Below are positions 5,329 to 6,607 of a DNA stretch of 6,607 nt, in pieces. The notes below the pieces were generated by a model. The model had not been told where the DNA came from, did no database searches, and was given only the letters and a program-made list of their open reading frames with translations. Every line of letters starts with the position of its first letter. Position 1 is the stretch's first letter. The stretch comes from an uncultured Archangium sp. (GTDB taxonomy: Bacteria > Myxococcota > Myxococcia > Myxococcales > Myxococcaceae), in assembly GCA_946479335.1 (NCBI GenBank), contig CAMLFP010000311.1, forward strand, positions 1 to 6,607, written 5' to 3'. Made by a program: the position numbers and the translations under genes.

Positions 5329-6555
5329 TCAGCGTTTGAGCGCCTGCAGTGCCGCGAGCTGCACGTCTTTGAGCGGTACGCCCGCTTTCGTCGCGAGCGC
5401 CTTGCAGTCTTCGAACTCCGGCACCGCGTTGAAGACCTCGTCGCCACGGAAGCCGATCTTGATCCGCACCTCGCCCCACGGCGTCTTCACGGTTTCGTGA
5501 CGGCGTGAGAGCTCGGTGCGGGTGACCGCGTATTCGCGCACGCCCAGTGTGGTGGTCTCGCGCAGCAGCGTGTCGACCAGCGCGTCGTGGTGCGCGGTGT
5601 CGGTGAGGACGCCCACCAGATGCCCCGGGCGGCCTTTCTTCATGACGACCGGAGCGATCCACGCGTCGAGCGCGCCGCGCGTGAGCAGCGTTTCGATCAG
5701 CGCGCCGAGCAGCTGCGGTGAGGTGTCGTCGACGTTGCACTCGATGACCGTCAACTCGCGGCCCTCACCCCTCGCTTCGCGAGACCCTCTCCCCATGGGA
5801 GAGGGAGTTCCCACCGACATGCGCACCAGGTTCGCGCGATCGGGGAAGTCCTTCGTGCCCGCGCCGTAGCCGTGCTTCTCGATGACGAGTTGAGGAGGCG
5901 CGCCCACCGTCGCGAACGCCTTGATCAACGCTGCGCCCGTCGGCGTCACCAGCTCGCCCGTGCCCTCGAACTTCACCGGCACACCTTCCAGCAGCGCCAG
6001 CGTCGCGGGCACCGGTACCGGCACCACGCCGTGGGCGATCTTGATGGTCCCGCTCCCGAGCGGCGGCGGCGCGCAGAACACGCGCGGGTTGCCCAGCAGG
6101 TCCAACACCACCGCCGCGCCGCAGATGTCGACGATGGAGTCCACCGCGCCCACTTCGTGGAAGTGGATCTCGTCGATGGTGGTGCCGTGAATCTTCGCCT
6201 CCACTTCACCGATGAGCTTGAAGACCTTCAACGCGTTCGCTTTCGCGGTCGCGCTCAGCCCCGACGCTGAAATCAGCGCGTCGATGTCTTTCCACGAGCG
6301 GTGCACGTGGCCGGTCTCGGGCTCCGTCACCACCACGTCAACGTGCGTGCCGAAGAGGTGATGCCGCTCGGTGCGCGTGACCTTGAGCTCCCAGTTGGGG
6401 ACCTTGAGCGTCTTCAGCTGCGCGACGAGTGCGTCGAGGCTGACGCCGAGATCCAACGCGGCGGCGAGGAACATGTCGCCCGCCAGCCCGCCGATGGGCT
6501 CGATGAACAAGACTCCCTCTCCCCCGGGGAGAGGGGCGGGGTGAGGGGCGCCCAT
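5329..6555 (-). CDS. larC: LarC, nickel-pincer cofactor nickel insertase (CTP-dependent)
   Basis: LarC inserts nickel into pyridinium-3,5-bisthiocarboxylic acid mononucleotide, using CTP, to make the nickel-pincer cofactor of lactate racemase LarA and relatives. Family motifs run in order: GGLAGDMFLAAALDLG near the N-terminus, HFHEVGAVDSIVDI (141-154), AHGVVPVPVPATLALL (184-199), GELVTPTGAALIKAF (210-224), GYGAGTKDFPDRANL (229-243), ECNVDDTSPQLLG (272-284) and MKKGRPGHL (305-313). It is a single 408-residue frame, unlike the larC1/larC2 frameshifted pair of Lactiplantibacillus. Residues 249-266 (Gly/Arg/Glu-rich) are extra and come from a palindromic repeat. Residues 1-15 (MGAPHPAPLPGGEGV) come from a second copy. 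The true start may be TTG at 6510-6508 (residue 16), which follows a purine-rich GAGAGGGAG and gives Leu/Met-Phe-Ile-Glu-Pro, close to the normal family N-terminus. The ATG at 6555 lies two bases after the upstream stop, suggesting cotranscription. LarB, LarE and LarA are not in this window. Confidence 0.94.
   Translation of the reverse strand: MGAPHPAPLPGGEGVLFIEPIGGLAGDMFLAAALDLGVSLDALVAQLKTLKVPNWELKVTRTERHHLFGTHVDVVVTEPETGHVHRSWKDIDALISASGLSATAKANALKVFKLIGEVEAKIHGTTIDEIHFHEVGAVDSIVDICGAAVVLDLLGNPRVFCAPPPLGSGTIKIAHGVVPVPVPATLALLEGVPVKFEGTGELVTPTGAALIKAFATVGAPPQLVIEKHGYGAGTKDFPDRANLVRMSVGTPSPMGRGSREARGEGRELTVIECNVDDTSPQLLGALIETLLTRGALDAWIAPVVMKKGRPGHLVGVLTDTAHHDALVDTLLRETTTLGVREYAVTRTELSRRHETVKTPWGEVRIKIGFRGDEVFNAVPEFEDCKALATKAGVPLKDVQLAALQALKR
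5761..5810 (-). repeat. Palindromic interspersed repeat, copy 1, inside larC
   Basis: The core is a perfect 9-bp inverted repeat, CCCTCTCCC (5785-5793) and GGGAGAGGG (5797-5805), with a CAT loop. A GGGGTGAGGG-type flank lies to the left on the plus strand, and between them is a second small hairpin, CTCGC/GCGAG (5771-5783). On the larC strand it encodes TPSPMGRGSREARGEG-like peptide. Repeats of this CCCTCTCC/GGTGAGGG type are scattered through many proteobacterial genomes, and their peptide readouts recur in annotated proteins. It shares its core and one flank with copy 2, in the opposite orientation. Confidence 0.85.
6511..6550 (+). repeat. Palindromic interspersed repeat, copy 2, at the larC 5' end
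   Basis: The core is a perfect 10-bp inverted repeat, CCCTCTCCCC (6515-6524) and GGGGAGAGGG (6526-6535), around a single C, followed by CGGGGTGAGGGG. It is the inverted counterpart of copy 1 but lacks the small CTCGC/GCGAG hairpin. On the larC strand it reads PHPAPLPGGEGV, and its GGGGGAGAGGGAG run ends just before the TTG at 6510-6508, where it could act as a ribosome-binding site. Confidence 0.85.
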
Positions 6556-6557
6556 GC

Positions 6558-6607
6558 TCAGTACGCCTTCGCCAACACGATGCGGCCGGTCGACGGCTTG
6601 CCGGTGA
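6558..6607 (-). CDS. C-terminal end of an unidentified upstream gene
   Basis: Only the last 15 codons and the TGA (6560-6558) are inside the window, reading TGKPSTGRIVLAKAY. The Gly-Lys-x-x-Thr-Gly-Arg-Ile-Val-Leu ending resembles the C-terminus of medium-chain (zinc-type or quinone) oxidoreductases, which often end in Thr-Gly-Lys-Ile-Val-Leu. This is too little sequence to name the gene. Its stop is two bases before the larC ATG, so the two probably share a transcript. Confidence 0.5.
   Translation of the reverse strand, partial: TGKPSTGRIVLAKAY

Noticed and set aside
4775..5740. 321-residue minus-strand open frame
   Set aside because: Overlaps larC out of frame on the same strand and lies antisense to the 4841 gene. 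Arg/His/Gly-rich with no recognisable domain.
6513..6536. Rho-independent terminator at the strong hairpin
   Set aside because: The perfect stem has no T-run after it on either strand and lies at the start of larC. It belongs to an interspersed repeat family.

Overview
The window is very GC-rich, with codon third positions dominated by G and C. It carries a lipoprotein with a Gly-Gly-Gly-x-Ala-Thr minisatellite linker and a MopE-like Asp/Cys/Gly motif, plus a signal-peptide/TPR/C-terminal-anchor protein. This combination points to a myxobacterium (Myxococcota). That assignment is inferred from style, not from a marker gene. No tRNA, rRNA, CRISPR array, transposase or phage gene was seen, and coding density is close to complete.

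Layout. On the left, the minus strand carries a carbon-nitrogen hydrolase (320-1003). Its stop overlaps by ATGA the start of a small YfiM/DUF2279-like envelope protein that runs off the left edge (1-323). A 45-base divergent gap separates this pair from four plus-strand genes: an alanine racemase (1049-2176), a large repeat-containing lipoprotein (2219-4000), a periplasmic TPR protein with a C-terminal membrane anchor (4027-4809) and a 160-residue protein made of two similar halves (4841-5323). Gaps between them are 42, 26 and 31 bases. The right third holds larC on the minus strand (5329-6555), which converges on the plus-strand genes with only five bases between stop codons. Just upstream of larC is the last 15 codons of another minus-strand gene.

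Functionally, alr makes D-alanine for peptidoglycan. The lipoprotein and TPR protein are predicted envelope proteins without a recognised role. LarC inserts nickel into the pincer cofactor used by lactate-racemase-type enzymes. The plus-strand genes may be cotranscribed, but three of them carry their own GGTA-type box just before the ATG and lack a Shine-Dalgarno, which suggests separate leaderless promoters.

The most notable feature is in larC. Two inverted copies of a CCCTCTCCC/GGGAGAGGG palindromic interspersed repeat lie inside this one reading frame. One supplies the apparent N-terminus and a Shine-Dalgarno-like run. The other adds about 18 in-frame residues at the junction of the two LarC domains. 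No clearly new multi-gene system was found.
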